The notes: generated by a model from the letters alone, not told the origin. 64,000 nucleotides of DNA from Mycolicibacterium sp. P1-5 (GCF_008329565.1 NZ_NPKT01000001.1:310001-374000), one strand, 5' to 3'. Shown: positions 7,842 to 18,050, counted from the stretch's first letter. Translations and numbers: made by a program.

Positions 7842-10541
7842 CTAGCTCCGCGCGATCTCTGCGCGAACCGCCCCCAGTGCCGCATCGATTCCGGCCGAGT
7901 TCTTTCCTGATCCCTGCGCCAGATCAGCCTTGCCGCCGCCCCGTCCGTCGACCGCCGACGAGATCTGCTTGATCAGTTCGTTGGCACGCACCCCCGCGTC
8001 CTGCGCAGCCGTGTTGGTTGCCACCACGAACGGAACCGTTCCTTCGGGCCCTTCGCTGATGAGCACCACGACTGCGGGCTCGGAGCCCATCTTGCCGCGA
8101 ATGTCGCCGACCAGCGAGCGCAGATCACCGGCATTCATCCCGGCCGACATCCGCTGCGCCACGAGACGGACATTACCTACCTGCTCCGCTCCCGCGGCAG
8201 CGTTCGCCGCCGCGGCCCGGGCAGTGGCCAGCCGAACCCGGTCGAGTTCCTTCTCGGCGGCCCTGAGCCGTTCGACGAGGTTCGCCACCCGTGCCGGCAC
8301 CTCGTCCGAGGGCACCTTCAGCGACGATGCCAGCCCGGCCATCAGCGCGCGCTCCTTGGCCAGGTGACGGAACGAGTCCAGGCCGACGTAGGCCTCGACG
8401 CGGCGCACGCCGGAGCCGACGGACGACTCACCCAAGATGGTGACCGGACCGATCTGGGCCGAATTGTGCACGTGGGTGCCACCGCAGAGTTCCAGCGAGA
8501 ACGGTCCGCCGATCTCGACAACCCGAACCTCGTCGGGGTAGGACTCACCGAACATCGCCATGGCGCCCATCGCCTTGGCTTTCTCCAGCTTCTCGTTGAA
8601 GGTGTGCACCTCGAAGTCGGCCTGCACGGCCTCATTGGTGACTTCCTCGACCTGAGCCCGCTGCTGGTCGCTCAACGCACCCTGGTAGTTGAAGTCGAAC
8701 CGCAGATAGCCCGGGCGATTCAGCGAACCGGCCTGAACGGCATTGGGCCCCAACACCTGTCGCAACGCCGCGTGCACCATGTGTGTGCCGGAGTGGCCCT
8801 GGGTGGCGCCGTGGCGCCACTCCGGGTCGACGGCGGCGGTGACGGTGTCGCCTTCGACGAACTCACCGGACTCGACGTTGACCCGGTGCACCCATAGCGT
8901 TTTGGCGATCTTCTGCACATCGGTGACCGCGGCCTTGGCCGAACCGCTGCCACCGGTGCCGCTGATCCAGCCGGCATCGGCGATCTGCCCGCCGGATTCG
9001 GCATATAGGGGGGTGCGGTCCAGCACGATCTCGACGCGCTCGGGTGCGTGCTCACGGCCGACATGCGCGGCCACGGGCACCCGCTTGCCGTCGACGAAGA
9101 TCCCGAGAATTCGCGCGTCAGAGGTTAATTCGTCGAATCCGGTGAACTCTGTCGGCCCGGCGTCGACCAGCTCGCGGAACGCCGAGAGGTCGGCGTGGGC
9201 GTGCTTGCGCGCCGCGGCGTCGGCCTTGGCGCGGCGACGCTGCTCAGCCATCAGCTCACGGAAGCCGAGCTCGTCCACACTCAGGCCGGCCTCGGCGGCC
9301 ATCTCCAGCGTGAGCTCGATCGGGAAGCCGTAGGTGTCGTGCAGGGCGAACGCGTCTGACCCGCCCAGAACGTTCTTGCCCGCGGATTTCGTTGCGGCAG
9401 CGGCCTCTTCGAACAGCTTCGACCCCGACGCCAGCGTCCGGTTGAACGCGGTCTCCTCGGCCACCGCGATGCGCTGGATCCGGTCGAAATCGGTGACCAG
9501 CTCCGGATACGACGGACCCATCGCGTCGCGGACGGTGACCATCAGCTCCGCCATGATCGGCTGCTCGACACCGAGCAGCTTGGCCGCGCGGATGATGCGC
9601 CGCAGCAGCCGGCGCAGGACGTAGCCGCGGCCCTCGTTACCGGGGGTGACCCCGTCGCCGATGATGATCGCCGCGGTGCGGCTGTGGTCGGCGATCACCC
9701 GGTAGCGGACGTCACTGGCATGGGAGCCGTGGGTTCCGTACGGAATCGGCGCGTACTCGGCGACCTTGTCGATGACGGGTCTCACCAGGTCGGTCTCGTA
9801 TACGTTGTCGACGTTCTGCAGCAGGCAGGCGATGCGCTCCACACCCATGCCGGTGTCGATGTTCTTGCGAGGCAACGGCCCGAGGATCTCGAAGTCGTCC
9901 TTGCTGGTGCCCTCGCCGCGCTCGTTCTGCATGAACACGAGATTCCAGATTTCGATGTACCGGTTCTCGTCGGCTTCCGGTCCGCCCTCGACGCCGTACT
10001 CCGGGCCGCGGTCGTAATAGATCTCCGAGCACGGGCCGCAGGGGCCGGGGATGCCCATCGACCAGTAGTTGTCGGCCATGCCCCGACGCTGGATCCGCTC
10101 GATCGGCAGGCCGGCGACCTCCTGCCACAACTGCACGGCCTCGTCGTCGTCGTAGAAGACCGTCGCCCACAACCGCTCCGGATCGAATCCGTAGCCACCG
10201 TCGGCGACCGGATTTGTCAGCAACGTCCACGCCAGCTCGATCGCGCCGCGCTTGAAGTAGTCACCGAACGAGAAGTTGCCCGCCATCTGGAAGAAGGTGT
10301 TGTGGCGGGTGGTGACACCCACCTCGTCGATGTCAGGGGTACGGATGCACTTCTGGACGCTGGTCGCGGTCGCGTATGGCGGGGTGCGCTGCCCGAGGAA
10401 GAACGGCACGAACTGCACCATGCCCGCGTTGACGAACAGTAGGTTCGGGTCGTCGAGGATCACCGAGGCACTCGGCACCTCGGTGTGGCCTGCTTGCACG
10501 AAGTGATCCAGGAATCGCTTCCTGATCTCGTGTGTCTGCAC
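7842..10541 (-). CDS. alaS: Alanyl-tRNA synthetase
   Basis: An 899-residue enzyme of normal length that charges tRNA-Ala. The class II catalytic core is at the N-terminus ([14 protein letters not shown], then [31 protein letters not shown]). The editing domain has [11 protein letters not shown] and CGGTHVHN zinc ligands, and a C-Ala region with alanine-rich coiled coil and glycine-rich [14 protein letters not shown] ends the protein. It starts with GTG at 10541. It heads the ruvX-mltG-aroE block; yjbQ lies 72 bases upstream on the same strand. Confidence 0.97.
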   Translation of the reverse strand: MQTHEIRKRFLDHFVQAGHTEVPSASVILDDPNLLFVNAGMVQFVPFFLGQRTPPYATATSVQKCIRTPDIDEVGVTTRHNTFFQMAGNFSFGDYFKRGAIELAWTLLTNPVADGGYGFDPERLWATVFYDDDEAVQLWQEVAGLPIERIQRRGMADNYWSMGIPGPCGPCSEIYYDRGPEYGVEGGPEADENRYIEIWNLVFMQNERGEGTSKDDFEILGPLPRKNIDTGMGVERIACLLQNVDNVYETDLVRPVIDKVAEYAPIPYGTHGSHASDVRYRVIADHSRTAAIIIGDGVTPGNEGRGYVLRRLLRRIIRAAKLLGVEQPIMAELMVTVRDAMGPSYPELVTDFDRIQRIAVAEETAFNRTLASGSKLFEEAAAATKSAGKNVLGGSDAFALHDTYGFPIELTLEMAAEAGLSVDELGFRELMAEQRRRAKADAAARKHAHADLSAFRELVDAGPTEFTGFDELTSDARILGIFVDGKRVPVAAHVGREHAPERVEIVLDRTPLYAESGGQIADAGWISGTGGSGSAKAAVTDVQKIAKTLWVHRVNVESGEFVEGDTVTAAVDPEWRHGATQGHSGTHMVHAALRQVLGPNAVQAGSLNRPGYLRFDFNYQGALSDQQRAQVEEVTNEAVQADFEVHTFNEKLEKAKAMGAMAMFGESYPDEVRVVEIGGPFSLELCGGTHVHNSAQIGPVTILGESSVGSGVRRVEAYVGLDSFRHLAKERALMAGLASSLKVPSDEVPARVANLVERLRAAEKELDRVRLATARAAAANAAAGAEQVGNVRLVAQRMSAGMNAGDLRSLVGDIRGKMGSEPAVVVLISEGPEGTVPFVVATNTAAQDAGVRANELIKQISSAVDGRGGGKADLAQGSGKNSAGIDAALGAVRAEIARS

Positions 10542-10613
10542 TGGGTTTCCTTGCGTTCGGGGTGCGGGCTCGACGGACGCTTCGACCGCACCACATTACC
10601 GGGCGCCTAGCGG

Positions 10614-11003
10614 TCACCCGCCGACGAAGCTCAGGCGAACCGATCTGCGCGGATTGTCCCGGTTCAGGTCGACCAGCACGATGCTCTGCCAGGTGCCCAG
10701 CAGCGGCTTGCCGTCGGCCACCGGGACCGTCACCGACGGCGCGACGATTGCCGGCATGACGTGGTCGGCGCCGTGACCAGGTGACCCGTGCGAGTGTCGG
10801 TAGCGGTCGTCGCGCGGCATCAGGCGTTCGAGGGTGTCGAGCAGGTCGTCGTCGGAGCCCGCCCCGGTCTCGATGACGGCGACGCCGGCGGTGGCATGCG
10901 GCACGAACACGTTGAGAAGTCCGTCACCGCGGCCGCGGCAGAACGACCGCACCTCGTCGGTGAGGTCGACGATCTGCCGCCGCGAGCTGTCGATGTCGAG
11001 CAC
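10614..11003 (-). CDS. YjbQ/UPF0047 family protein
   Basis: A 129-residue UPF0047 protein. Related proteins have weak thiamine-phosphate synthase activity, but the true role is unsettled. The conserved motifs FVPHATAGVAVIETG and GADHVMPAI are present. I chose the GTG at 11003 because AAGGTGG, close to a consensus Shine-Dalgarno, sits 8 bases upstream and the length then matches what I recall for Rv2556c. A GTG at 11015 is the alternative, and the frame stays open further upstream. It is divergent from the Rv2557-like gene, with 116 bases between starts. Confidence 0.88.
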   Translation of the reverse strand: MLDIDSSRRQIVDLTDEVRSFCRGRGDGLLNVFVPHATAGVAVIETGAGSDDDLLDTLERLMPRDDRYRHSHGSPGHGADHVMPAIVAPSVTVPVADGKPLLGTWQSIVLVDLNRDNPRRSVRLSFVGG

Positions 11004-11119
11004 GTCGGTGTCCACCTTTTCCAGCGTAGGTGACCATTGCCAGCGCCTATCGGGTGGAGGAAGGTGAAGAGTGCCGGTGGCGCCACCGGGGCGCTGCCCC
11101 GAGTCGAAGGAGGTGGACC

Positions 11120-11740
11120 GTGCACGCACGCTCTACCACGTTTGCCGCGCGCCCGGAATCCATCGACGCCGGAATTGCGGTGTTCCGCGACGAGGTGATG
11201 CCGGCTTTGCACGGCATGACCGGATGTGTGGGCATGTCACTTCTGACCGACCGCGAATCGGGCCGGTGCATCGTCACCACCGCTTGGGAGGACAGCGCGG
11301 CGATGCAGGCCAGCGCTGCGGAGGTTCGGCTGTTTCGGGATCGGGCGGCCCAGGTGCTCGGGACCACCGCGTCAGTGGACGAATGGCAGATCGCAGCCGT
11401 GCATCGCGATCACCGCTCCGGCGACGGCGCCTGTGTTCGGACCACCTGGCTCCAGGCGAGGCCCGAACAGTTCGACCACGCCGTCGAGTTCTACAAGACG
11501 ACGGTGTTGCCGGAGATCGAACAGCTCGAGGGGTTCTGCAGCACCAGCATGATGAGTGACCGCGCATCGGGTCGAGCCGTTGTGTCGACGACCTACGACA
11601 GCCAGGACGCGATGGAACGCAGCCGCGACGCGGCACGGTCATTGCGGACCGCATTACTGCGGGATCTGGGTGCTGACCAGCTTGACGTCGGTGAGTTCGA
11701 GTTGGCGATCGCGCGCCTGCGCGTGCCCGAAATGGCATGA
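11120..11740 (+). CDS. Tandem dimeric alpha/beta-barrel protein, Rv2557/Rv2558-like
   Basis: A 206-residue protein made of two similar halves. The first includes GMTGCVGMSLLTDRESGRCIVTT and the second LEGFCSTSMMSDRASGRAVVSTT, each resembling an antibiotic-biosynthesis-monooxygenase (ABM) barrel. The GTG at 11120 is chosen because a consensus AAGGAGG lies 6 bases upstream; the longer open frame has no such signal. M. tuberculosis has two adjacent copies, Rv2557 and Rv2558, reported as starvation-induced; here there is one. The biochemical role is unknown. Confidence 0.85.
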   Translation: MHARSTTFAARPESIDAGIAVFRDEVMPALHGMTGCVGMSLLTDRESGRCIVTTAWEDSAAMQASAAEVRLFRDRAAQVLGTTASVDEWQIAAVHRDHRSGDGACVRTTWLQARPEQFDHAVEFYKTTVLPEIEQLEGFCSTSMMSDRASGRAVVSTTYDSQDAMERSRDAARSLRTALLRDLGADQLDVGEFELAIARLRVPEMA

Positions 11741-11765
11741 GCTAACGGCATTTCGGCAAAAGCCG

Positions 11766-13217
11766 TCAGCTGGTATCGCTTCGGGTACGGCGGTTCTTGA
11801 TGCGTTGAGCGCGGGTGGCTTCGCGGGTACGCCGTCGGCGCGGCATCCGCAGGACTCGATCGACCGGTTCGGTCGGCCGTCGCACGCCGGACAGTTCGGC
11901 GGCGGTGGTATCCCAGTCGGGGAAGTACATGCGGGCGCCCGGGTGCGTCGTGTAGGTGTGCCCCGACGGCGCGGTCCAGATGATGGTGCCATCAGGAAAC
12001 TGCTTGTCCGACCATCCGTCCTCGCCGACCCAGAACGTCCGCAATAAATGGTGCTTACGACACAAGCAACGCAGGTTGGACGGATGCGTGCCGCCGGCCG
12101 GATAGGCGATGGCATGGTCGATATCGCAGACCTCCGCCGGGGCGTCACAGCCCGGGAAGCGACACGTCAGGTCGCGGCAGCGCACGAAGCGCTGCAGTGT
12201 CACCGACGGCCGATACCGCGGTTCACCGTCCTCGCACGGCGCGGCTAACCCGACCACTTGTGCGCCTCCGCGGATCAACTCGGCCAACAGCGGAGTGGGG
12301 ACGACGCCACCGCCGGCCATCAGCGCCGCCGACCGCCGTGTGGGCCGTTTCTCGGTCGTGGCCGGCGTCTTGGCCTGCTCGACCGCGGCGTGGTCGGCGA
12401 CCACGTGGATGACCACCGAGCCTTTCAGTGCGTCGCTGGTGGGATTCGGGCAGTCCGCACGTCCACAGAGACACGCGATGCGGTCGGCACCGGCGAAGAC
12501 CGCCCCCATCGCCTCGGCACGGCGCTGCCCGACAGTGCGCGGGTCGCCGTCGCACACCGCACGGGCGATCGCTGTCAGCCGTCGCTCGATCAGTTCGGCA
12601 TGGGTCGAGTACAGCCGACCCCACATCGAGCGGGTTCCGTTGGCATCGTCGGGCTTTCCGAATTCCACATCCATGCCGCGGGCCGCCTCCTCGAACCAGT
12701 GCCGAGCGTCCGGATCGTGGGCATCGACAAGCGCATCGATCAGCGTCTCGACTCGCCGGTCCGACAACGGACCCCACGCCTGGGCAGCCTCGGCGATATC
12801 CGCATCCAGTGCTGCCATCGCCGCGTCATCGATCACCAGGTGAGTGCGCCACGATATCGTCGACACCAACCGCGCCCCGATCCGTCCGGCCATGAAGGCG
12901 GCATTGACCTTCGGAAGTCGTTCGCGAAGCGAACGAGCCAGATACATCTGCGAAGACGCACGCCGCGCGCTGATCCCCAGCGCGGCCCCGACCTCTGCGG
13001 CCACCGCATCCCAGCGATCGCATGCCCACCGCGCCCGTCCGTCGACCTCGTCGGGGTCCTCGTCGTCGGGTGCGCAGCGCCGCGCCACCAATTCCGCGAT
13101 CGACGCCAGCCGCCGCGCCTCGGCCGCCGCCTCGCCGCGGGCCCACCCCGCTACCGCACCGACCACCGCGGCATCATCGGCGGTGGGCAGCGCGTCCGGC
13201 TCGAGGTCATCGAACAT
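11766..13217 (-). CDS. 13E12-family DUF222/HNH endonuclease-like protein
   Basis: A 483-residue member of the mycobacterial 13E12 repeat family. A helical DUF222 region comes first, then an HNH nuclease domain: CRFPGCDAP, CDIDHAIAYPAGG, and NLRCLCRKHHLL with its zinc and catalytic histidines. I chose the ATG at 13217 (MFDDLEP). A GTG at 13241 is possible, but neither has a clear Shine-Dalgarno. A near-perfect LexA box (13210-13225) contains this ATG. Several 13E12 genes of M. tuberculosis belong to the LexA regulon, so damage-inducible expression is likely. The function, probably DNA cleavage, is unproven. Confidence 0.88.
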   Translation of the reverse strand: MFDDLEPDALPTADDAAVVGAVAGWARGEAAAEARRLASIAELVARRCAPDDEDPDEVDGRARWACDRWDAVAAEVGAALGISARRASSQMYLARSLRERLPKVNAAFMAGRIGARLVSTISWRTHLVIDDAAMAALDADIAEAAQAWGPLSDRRVETLIDALVDAHDPDARHWFEEAARGMDVEFGKPDDANGTRSMWGRLYSTHAELIERRLTAIARAVCDGDPRTVGQRRAEAMGAVFAGADRIACLCGRADCPNPTSDALKGSVVIHVVADHAAVEQAKTPATTEKRPTRRSAALMAGGGVVPTPLLAELIRGGAQVVGLAAPCEDGEPRYRPSVTLQRFVRCRDLTCRFPGCDAPAEVCDIDHAIAYPAGGTHPSNLRCLCRKHHLLRTFWVGEDGWSDKQFPDGTIIWTAPSGHTYTTHPGARMYFPDWDTTAAELSGVRRPTEPVDRVLRMPRRRRTREATRAQRIKNRRTRSDTS

Positions 13218-13225
13218 ACTTTCGA
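13210..13225. promoter_or_regulatory. SOS (LexA) box-like palindrome over a start codon
   Basis: TCGAAC-ATAC-TTTCGA matches the mycobacterial SOS consensus TCGAAC-N4-GTTCGA at 11 of 12 positions. It overlaps the ATG of the 13E12 gene at 13217, which reads leftward. LexA bound here would block transcription at or very near the start codon, which fits a leaderless or near-leaderless message. Confidence 0.7.
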
Positions 13226-13271
13226 TGCTATCGCCACCCACTGACAGGAGTGCCCGTCGCCGACCGTTACC

Positions 13272-14597
13272 TCAGCGCTTGCGCCGGATGATCGCCCGCA
13301 GCTTGTCCAGCCGGCTGGCGATCTCGCGCTCGGCACCGTGATTGGTCGGCTTATAGTAGTCGACACCCACCACCTCGTCGGGCGGATATTGTTGCGGCAC
13401 AACACCATCGGGGTCGTCGTGTGGATATCGGTAGCCGACGGCGTTGCCGAGCTTGGCCGCCCCCGCGTAGTGCCCGTCGCGCAGGTGCGGCGGAACCAAA
13501 CCGGCCTTGCCGCTGCGGATATCGCTCATCGCGGCGCCGAGCGCCGTGGTGACCGCATTGGATTTCGGGGCGGTGGCCAGATGCACGGTCGCGTGCGCGA
13601 GGGTCAGCTGTGCCTCGGGCATGCCGATCAACTGGACGGTCTGCGCGGCAGCGATCGCGGTCTGCAGCGCCGTCGGATCGGCCATCCCGATGTCCTCGCT
13701 GGCCAGGATCACCAGCCGGCGGGCCACGAATCGGGGGTCCTCCCCCGCGACCAGCATTCGCGACAGATAGTGCAATGCGGCGTCGACATCGGAGCCGCGG
13801 ATCGACTTGATGAACGCGCTGATCACGTCGTAGTGCTGGTCGCCGTCGCGGTCATAGCGGACGGCGGCCTTGTCCAGCGACTGCTCGACGGTGTCCACGG
13901 TGACGTGCTCGCCCGCCTCGGCCGCCACTTCCAGAGCCGTGAGCGCGCGGCGGGCATCTCCGGCGGACAGCTGTACCACCAGCTCGACGGCGTCGTCGTC
14001 GACCGTGACCGCCCCGTTCAGCCCGCGCGGGTCGTCGATGGCGCGCAGCACCACGGTGCGGATGTTGTCGGCCGTCAGCGGCTGCAACTGCAGGATCAGT
14101 GATCGGGACAGCAGCGGCGCGACGACCGAGAACGACGGGTTCTCGGTGGTCGCCGCCACCAGCAGCACGACCCGGTTCTCCACCGCGGCGAGCAGCGCGT
14201 CCTGCTGTGTCTTGGAGAATCGGTGCACCTCGTCGATGAACAGCACGGTCTGTTCGCCGTAGGCCGCGGCGCGGCGGGCGTTGTCGATGACAGCGCGCAC
14301 CTCCTTGACGCCTGCGCTCAGCGCCGAGAGCGCCTCGAAGCGCCGCCCGGTCGCCTGTGACACCAGTGACGCCAGCGTGGTCTTGCCGGTCCCGGGCGGG
14401 CCGTAAAGGATCACCGACGCAGCACCGGAGCCCTCGACGAGCCGTCGCAACGGCGATCCCTGGCGCAGCAGGTTCTCCTGGCCGACGACCTCGTCCAGGC
14501 TCGCTGGGCGCATCCGGACCGCGAGTGGAGCCGACGTCGGTGCCGCCGACGGTTTACCGTCGGCGTCGCCGGGCACGTCGAACAGGCTGTCGGACAC
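13272..14597 (-). CDS. rarA: RarA/MgsA-type AAA+ ATPase
   Basis: A 441-residue AAA+ clamp-loader-like ATPase of the RarA (MgsA) family, which acts at stalled replication forks. Walker A is [12 protein letters not shown], Walker B is [16 protein letters not shown], and the sensor stretch reads [15 protein letters not shown]. The C-terminal tetramerization domain ends in [17 protein letters not shown] chose the GTG at 14597 because it gives the family's usual N-terminus. The gene matches Rv2559c. It is divergent from the EamA transporter with 35 bases between starts, so the promoters must overlap. Confidence 0.9.
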   Translation of the reverse strand: MSDSLFDVPGDADGKPSAAPTSAPLAVRMRPASLDEVVGQENLLRQGSPLRRLVEGSGAASVILYGPPGTGKTTLASLVSQATGRRFEALSALSAGVKEVRAVIDNARRAAAYGEQTVLFIDEVHRFSKTQQDALLAAVENRVVLLVAATTENPSFSVVAPLLSRSLILQLQPLTADNIRTVVLRAIDDPRGLNGAVTVDDDAVELVVQLSAGDARRALTALEVAAEAGEHVTVDTVEQSLDKAAVRYDRDGDQHYDVISAFIKSIRGSDVDAALHYLSRMLVAGEDPRFVARRLVILASEDIGMADPTALQTAIAAAQTVQLIGMPEAQLTLAHATVHLATAPKSNAVTTALGAAMSDIRSGKAGLVPPHLRDGHYAGAAKLGNAVGYRYPHDDPDGVVPQQYPPDEVVGVDYYKPTNHGAEREIASRLDKLRAIIRRKR

Positions 14598-14632
14598 GCC
14601 CTCAGACTTACCACGTTCGTAATGTGGTCGTC

Positions 14633-15499
14633 GTGACTGCGCGCGGCTGGGCACTGTTTGCCGCGATGAGCGTCATCTGGGGCATCCCGTATCTGTTGAT
14701 CAAGGTGGCCGTCGACGAGGTGTCGGTGCCGGTGCTGGTGTTCACCCGCTCGGCGGTCGGTGCGGTGCTGCTGTTGCCGCTGGCGGTGTCGCGCGAGGCC
14801 CGCGCGCTGCTGCGCCGACATTGGAAGGCCGTGGCGGGGTTCGCGTTCTTCGAGATGATCGCGGCCTGGCTGCTGCTGTCGGACGCCGAGCGGCACCTCA
14901 CGAGCTCGCTCACCGGGCTGCTGATCGCCGCCGCGCCGATCATCGCGGCGATGCTGGACCGGCTGACCGGCGGTGAGCGACTCGGACCTTCCCGACTGGC
15001 CGGTCTCGGGATCGGATTGGCCGGCGTTGCGGTGCTGGCCGGTCCGGGTTTGTCGGCCGGCGGTGCGTGGCCGGTGATCGAGGTGCTGTTGACGGCGACG
15101 TGTTACGCGATCGCGCCGTTGATCGCCGCGCGTTATCTCGCCGACGTGCCGGGTCCCGCGTTGACGTCGGCGTGCCTGGGCCTGGCGGCGTTGGTGTATC
15201 TCACCCCGGCTGCATTCACGTGGCCGTCGCACGGGCTCACCGGCCACGCGTACGCGGCGATCGCGGCATTGGCCGGCATCTGCACCGCGCTGGCATTTGT
15301 GGTGTTCTTCGCCCTGATCAGGGAGGTGGGCGCTACCCGTGCGCTGCTGTTCACCTACGTCAACCCCGCGGTGGCGCTGATCGCCGGGGTGGTGCTGCTA
15401 AGCGAACCGGTGACCTGGTTCCACATCGCCGGGCTGGTGCTGATTCTGACCGGGTCGGTGCTGGCGAGCCGGGTCTCAGAACACGTCGCCGACAAGTAG
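14633..15499 (+). CDS. EamA-family membrane transporter
   Basis: A 288-residue protein with about ten hydrophobic segments in two EamA halves (drug/metabolite transporter superfamily). The first half opens with [19 protein letters not shown] and the second ends in [22 protein letters not shown] chose the GTG at 14633; another GTG at 14624 is equally possible, and neither has a strong ribosome site. The 3' end overlaps the convergent TetR gene by 24 bases. The substrate is unknown. Confidence 0.85.
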   Translation: MTARGWALFAAMSVIWGIPYLLIKVAVDEVSVPVLVFTRSAVGAVLLLPLAVSREARALLRRHWKAVAGFAFFEMIAAWLLLSDAERHLTSSLTGLLIAAAPIIAAMLDRLTGGERLGPSRLAGLGIGLAGVAVLAGPGLSAGGAWPVIEVLLTATCYAIAPLIAARYLADVPGPALTSACLGLAALVYLTPAAFTWPSHGLTGHAYAAIAALAGICTALAFVVFFALIREVGATRALLFTYVNPAVALIAGVVLLSEPVTWFHIAGLVLILTGSVLASRVSEHVADK

Positions 15500-16075
15500 G
15501 CGGCACGCCACGTCCACATCGGCCAGCGCATCCTCGGGCCGCAACGCACCGCCGACCGTCCACGTCAGGATGCCGAACGCGGCCTGCTGCACCAGGCGCG
15601 AGCGGCGCAGTTGTTCGTCGGTGGGCTTGTCGACGCCGGCGATCTTGAGGATGAGTTCGCGCAGTGTGGGGTCGTCGGGCGCGTCGGCCTGAGCGCGCAC
15701 GATCTGGGTGGAGGTGATCATCGCGTGCGCAAGATGCTTGTGGCGCAATAGGTTACGGCAGGCGGCGACCATCAGAGCGGCGATGTCGTCGGCCGGGCTA
15801 CCACTGGCTGCTGGCGGACGGAAGCCGGACACCTGAGCGTCGAGCACCGCGGCGAACACATGATGTTTGGACGGGTAATAGCGGTAGAGGGTGCGCAGCG
15901 CGACGCCGGCGTCGGCGGCGATCTCCTGGGCCTGGATCCGGTCGATGTCCTTGACCGCGCCCAGCCGGGAGGCGGCGGACAGGATGGCGCCACGACGATT
16001 CTCCTGGTCATCGGTCGCCGGACGGGCCGGCGCCCGGGGCTCTCCGATCCGCGGCACGCCCTCAGTATCGGGCAT
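15476..16075 (-). CDS. TetR-family transcriptional regulator
   Basis: A 199-residue repressor. The N-terminal helix-turn-helix reads AQEIAADAGVALRTLYRYYPSKHHVFAAVLD, and the ligand-binding half includes RSRLVQQAAFGILTW. The ATG at 16075 is chosen; the longer open frame runs antisense through the SDR gene. A perfect inverted repeat starts 3 bases upstream of the start, so it probably represses itself and the divergent SDR at 16154. The ligand is unknown. Confidence 0.87.
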   Translation of the reverse strand: MPDTEGVPRIGEPRAPARPATDDQENRRGAILSAASRLGAVKDIDRIQAQEIAADAGVALRTLYRYYPSKHHVFAAVLDAQVSGFRPPAASGSPADDIAALMVAACRNLLRHKHLAHAMITSTQIVRAQADAPDDPTLRELILKIAGVDKPTDEQLRRSRLVQQAAFGILTWTVGGALRPEDALADVDVACRLLVGDVF

Positions 16076-16077
16076 CT

Positions 16078-16095
16078 GCTGCGCGACCGCGCAGC
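16078..16095. promoter_or_regulatory. Perfect inverted repeat, likely TetR operator
   Basis: GCTGCGCG-AC-CGCGCAGC is a perfect palindrome with 8-base arms and a 2-base centre. It lies in the 78-base gap between the divergent tetR (start 16075) and SDR (start 16154) genes, where it could control both. The high GC makes a chance palindrome more likely than an AT-rich one would be. Confidence 0.5.
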
Positions 16096-16153
16096 GGTAC
16101 CGATCAGCGGGACCCTCATCGCCGCCGCGAGCGACACGCGTCACGATCGATGT

Positions 16154-16942
16154 GTGGCGTATGAGAAGTACGGTCCGTGGGCGGTGATCGCCGGTGGTTC
16201 TGAAGGCGTGGGCGCGGAATTCGCCCGCCTCTTGGCCGGTGCCGGCGTCAATCTCGTTCTGGTGGCCCGCAAATCGGAGCCGCTTTCGGCGACGGCGTCC
16301 GCTTGTCGAGATCTCGGGGTCGAAGTGCGGACCGTGGCAACAGATCTCGTCGCCGCATCGGCGGTCTCCGAATTGACTGCGCTGACCGACGGGCTTGAGG
16401 TCGGGCTGTTCATCTACAACGCCGGCGCGAATACCTGCAGCGCGGAATTCCTCGATGCCGAGTTGGCGGAGTTCCAGCGCGTGATCGATTTGAACATCAC
16501 CACGATGATGGCGTTGACACGGCACTACGGCCGGCTGATGCGCGAGCGGCGGCGCGGCGGCATCCTGCTGGTCGGTTCGATGTCGGGATACCTGGGTTCG
16601 GTGCGCCACACGGTGTACGGCGGGGTCAAGGCCTATGGGCGGATCTTCGCCGAGGGACTCTGGCTGGAGCTGCGCGACTACGGCGTCGACGTGCTGGAAC
16701 TGGTGCTCGGTGTCACCCGCACGCCGGCGATGGAACGAGTGGGCCTTAACTTCGACGTGCCCGGGATGCGGGTCGCCGACCCGGCCGACGTCGCGCGCGA
16801 AGGGCTCGAGCAGCTGCCGAACGGCCCGGTGTTCGTCGCGGGCGGCAACGCGGAAGACGTTGCACGGCGCAATGATCCGGACCGCACCAAGGTTGTGGCC
16901 GGCGCGCATCGGATGATGAAGAAGCTGATGGGGTTGACGTAG
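16154..16942 (+). CDS. Short-chain dehydrogenase/reductase
   Basis: A 262-residue classical SDR. The cofactor loop reads GGSEGVGAEFARLLA, NAG is at the strand-4 position, and the catalytic Ser (GSMSGYLG) and YGGVK (YxxxK) are present. The start is a GTG at 16154. It is divergent from a TetR gene with a palindrome in between, so it is probably induced by that regulator's ligand. The substrate cannot be told from sequence; many mycobacterial SDRs in such settings act on lipid or sterol carbonyls. Confidence 0.87.
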   Translation: MAYEKYGPWAVIAGGSEGVGAEFARLLAGAGVNLVLVARKSEPLSATASACRDLGVEVRTVATDLVAASAVSELTALTDGLEVGLFIYNAGANTCSAEFLDAELAEFQRVIDLNITTMMALTRHYGRLMRERRRGGILLVGSMSGYLGSVRHTVYGGVKAYGRIFAEGLWLELRDYGVDVLELVLGVTRTPAMERVGLNFDVPGMRVADPADVAREGLEQLPNGPVFVAGGNAEDVARRNDPDRTKVVAGAHRMMKKLMGLT

Positions 16943-16944
16943 TC

Positions 16945-17080
16945 ATCGCCTGCCCACCGGACAACCAACTCGTCGAAACCGGCGGCTGGAGCATCCGCAA
17001 ACTCCCCAACGGCGATACCGAGTGGATCCCGCCACCACACCTTCCGATGCTCATCGGCGGGATCAACACCTTCCACCACC
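16945..17080 (+). pseudogene. Remnant of a 13E12 (DUF222/HNH) protein C-terminus
   Basis: Right after the SDR stop, one frame reads NQLVETGGWSIRKLPNG, then DTEWIPPPHL and INTFHH. This is the typical C-terminal end of a 13E12/DUF222-HNH protein, where I recall EWIPPPHL followed by a TFHHPEKLL-like stretch. No start and no HNH core precede it, so it is a decayed fragment. It lies on the opposite strand from the intact family member at 11766-13217 and represents another subtype. It suggests an old deletion or recombination here. Confidence 0.7.
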
Positions 17081-17115
17081 GGAGAACGCTTCCTACCCAA
17101 AAGCGACGAAGGCGG

Positions 17116-18024
17116 CTAGTGCGCGGCGCGCTTCGAATGCGCTGCGGGAGTTGAATGTGCTGCGGGAGTTGACTTTCTCGTTGCCTTCTCACTTGGCCGA
17201 GTAGCGCCCGCCGGCTTATCACTGTTGGCGGCCGCAGCGACCCCCGACGTGGCCAATGGGTTATCGGTGAACGGCTTGATGGCGCCTGCGATCGAATCAC
17301 GGAAATTCAATACCGAGGCAATGCTTCCGGTTTCCGGTGTGAGCAGACCCGGATGAGTGCAGTTCGTCGCGCCGCATCGTCCGTTCACGGCTGCATTCAC
17401 CAGGACACCTGGCGCATCGACGATCGCTTGGGTTAGAGAGACCAGATCCTGAGTGTTCACCGCCTCGGCGATGTCATCAGCGATCACGCGGGCACCGTCG
17501 CCGGCGGCACGCAACGGAGTGGTGAGCGCATTGCCGATCACAGAACCCGCGGTCGGCAGCTGCGCTGCCACGGCCGAGAGATTGTCATTGACCGCCGTAC
17601 CGATCTCTTGCCCCGTCTGCGTCACGTAGGAGCGGATGAAGAACGGGATTGCGAGCACGACGACGTCGTACCTGCCCTGAAGCATGGCCACAACGCCGGC
17701 ATAGAGGCCTGTCCACACCCCGACGAAAACCGATTCGCCGAGCCAGCGCGCATACACACCCTGGTTGGTCGCGATATTCGCCAGAATGGGCGAAGGGTCT
17801 TTCGCCAGTCGCGTGACCACGGCCGCCGCGTTCATGGCGGTCTGATTGAGCAGATCGCCGTACACCGCGATGGGGCTCTGCGCGGCCGCCAGACCCACCG
17901 TCTCAACAGCGGGCGGCGAGACCGCCAACGCCTCATCAGACGGCACCACCGGCGACATAATGATCGCCCATGCGGTCGTCGACGCCACTGCGGCGCCGCC
18001 CAGCGAACGGATCCCGACCCCCAT
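17116..18024 (-). CDS. Secreted or membrane-associated mycobacterial protein
   Basis: A 302-residue protein with an alanine-rich N-terminal hydrophobic segment (GGAAVASTTAWAIIMSPVV) and a second one near WTGLYAGVVAMLQGRYDVVVLAIPFF. Stretches such as VDAPGVLVNAAVNG with GLLTPETG resemble the C-terminal parts of some PE/PPE-associated proteins. The tail has a short repeat, STPAAHSTPAAHSKRAAH. The ATG at 18024 has GGGGGAGG 5 bases upstream, a strong ribosome site. A perfect 14-base palindrome lies 26 bases upstream. The function is not recognised. Confidence 0.75.
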   Translation of the reverse strand: MGVGIRSLGGAAVASTTAWAIIMSPVVPSDEALAVSPPAVETVGLAAAQSPIAVYGDLLNQTAMNAAAVVTRLAKDPSPILANIATNQGVYARWLGESVFVGVWTGLYAGVVAMLQGRYDVVVLAIPFFIRSYVTQTGQEIGTAVNDNLSAVAAQLPTAGSVIGNALTTPLRAAGDGARVIADDIAEAVNTQDLVSLTQAIVDAPGVLVNAAVNGRCGATNCTHPGLLTPETGSIASVLNFRDSIAGAIKPFTDNPLATSGVAAAANSDKPAGATRPSEKATRKSTPAAHSTPAAHSKRAAH

Positions 18025-18050
18025 GACAGCCTCCCCCGAAGCGCCACCAA

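Noticed and set aside
16076..16909. N-terminal extension of the TetR frame up to 16909
   Set aside because: It is antisense to the SDR gene; the helix-turn-helix begins shortly after the ATG at 16075.
11766..17080. 13E12 gene and remnant as a mobile element or prophage
   Set aside because: No integrase, terminal repeats or phage genes are nearby, and conserved genes flank both. 13E12 genes are dispersed but not shown here to be mobile.
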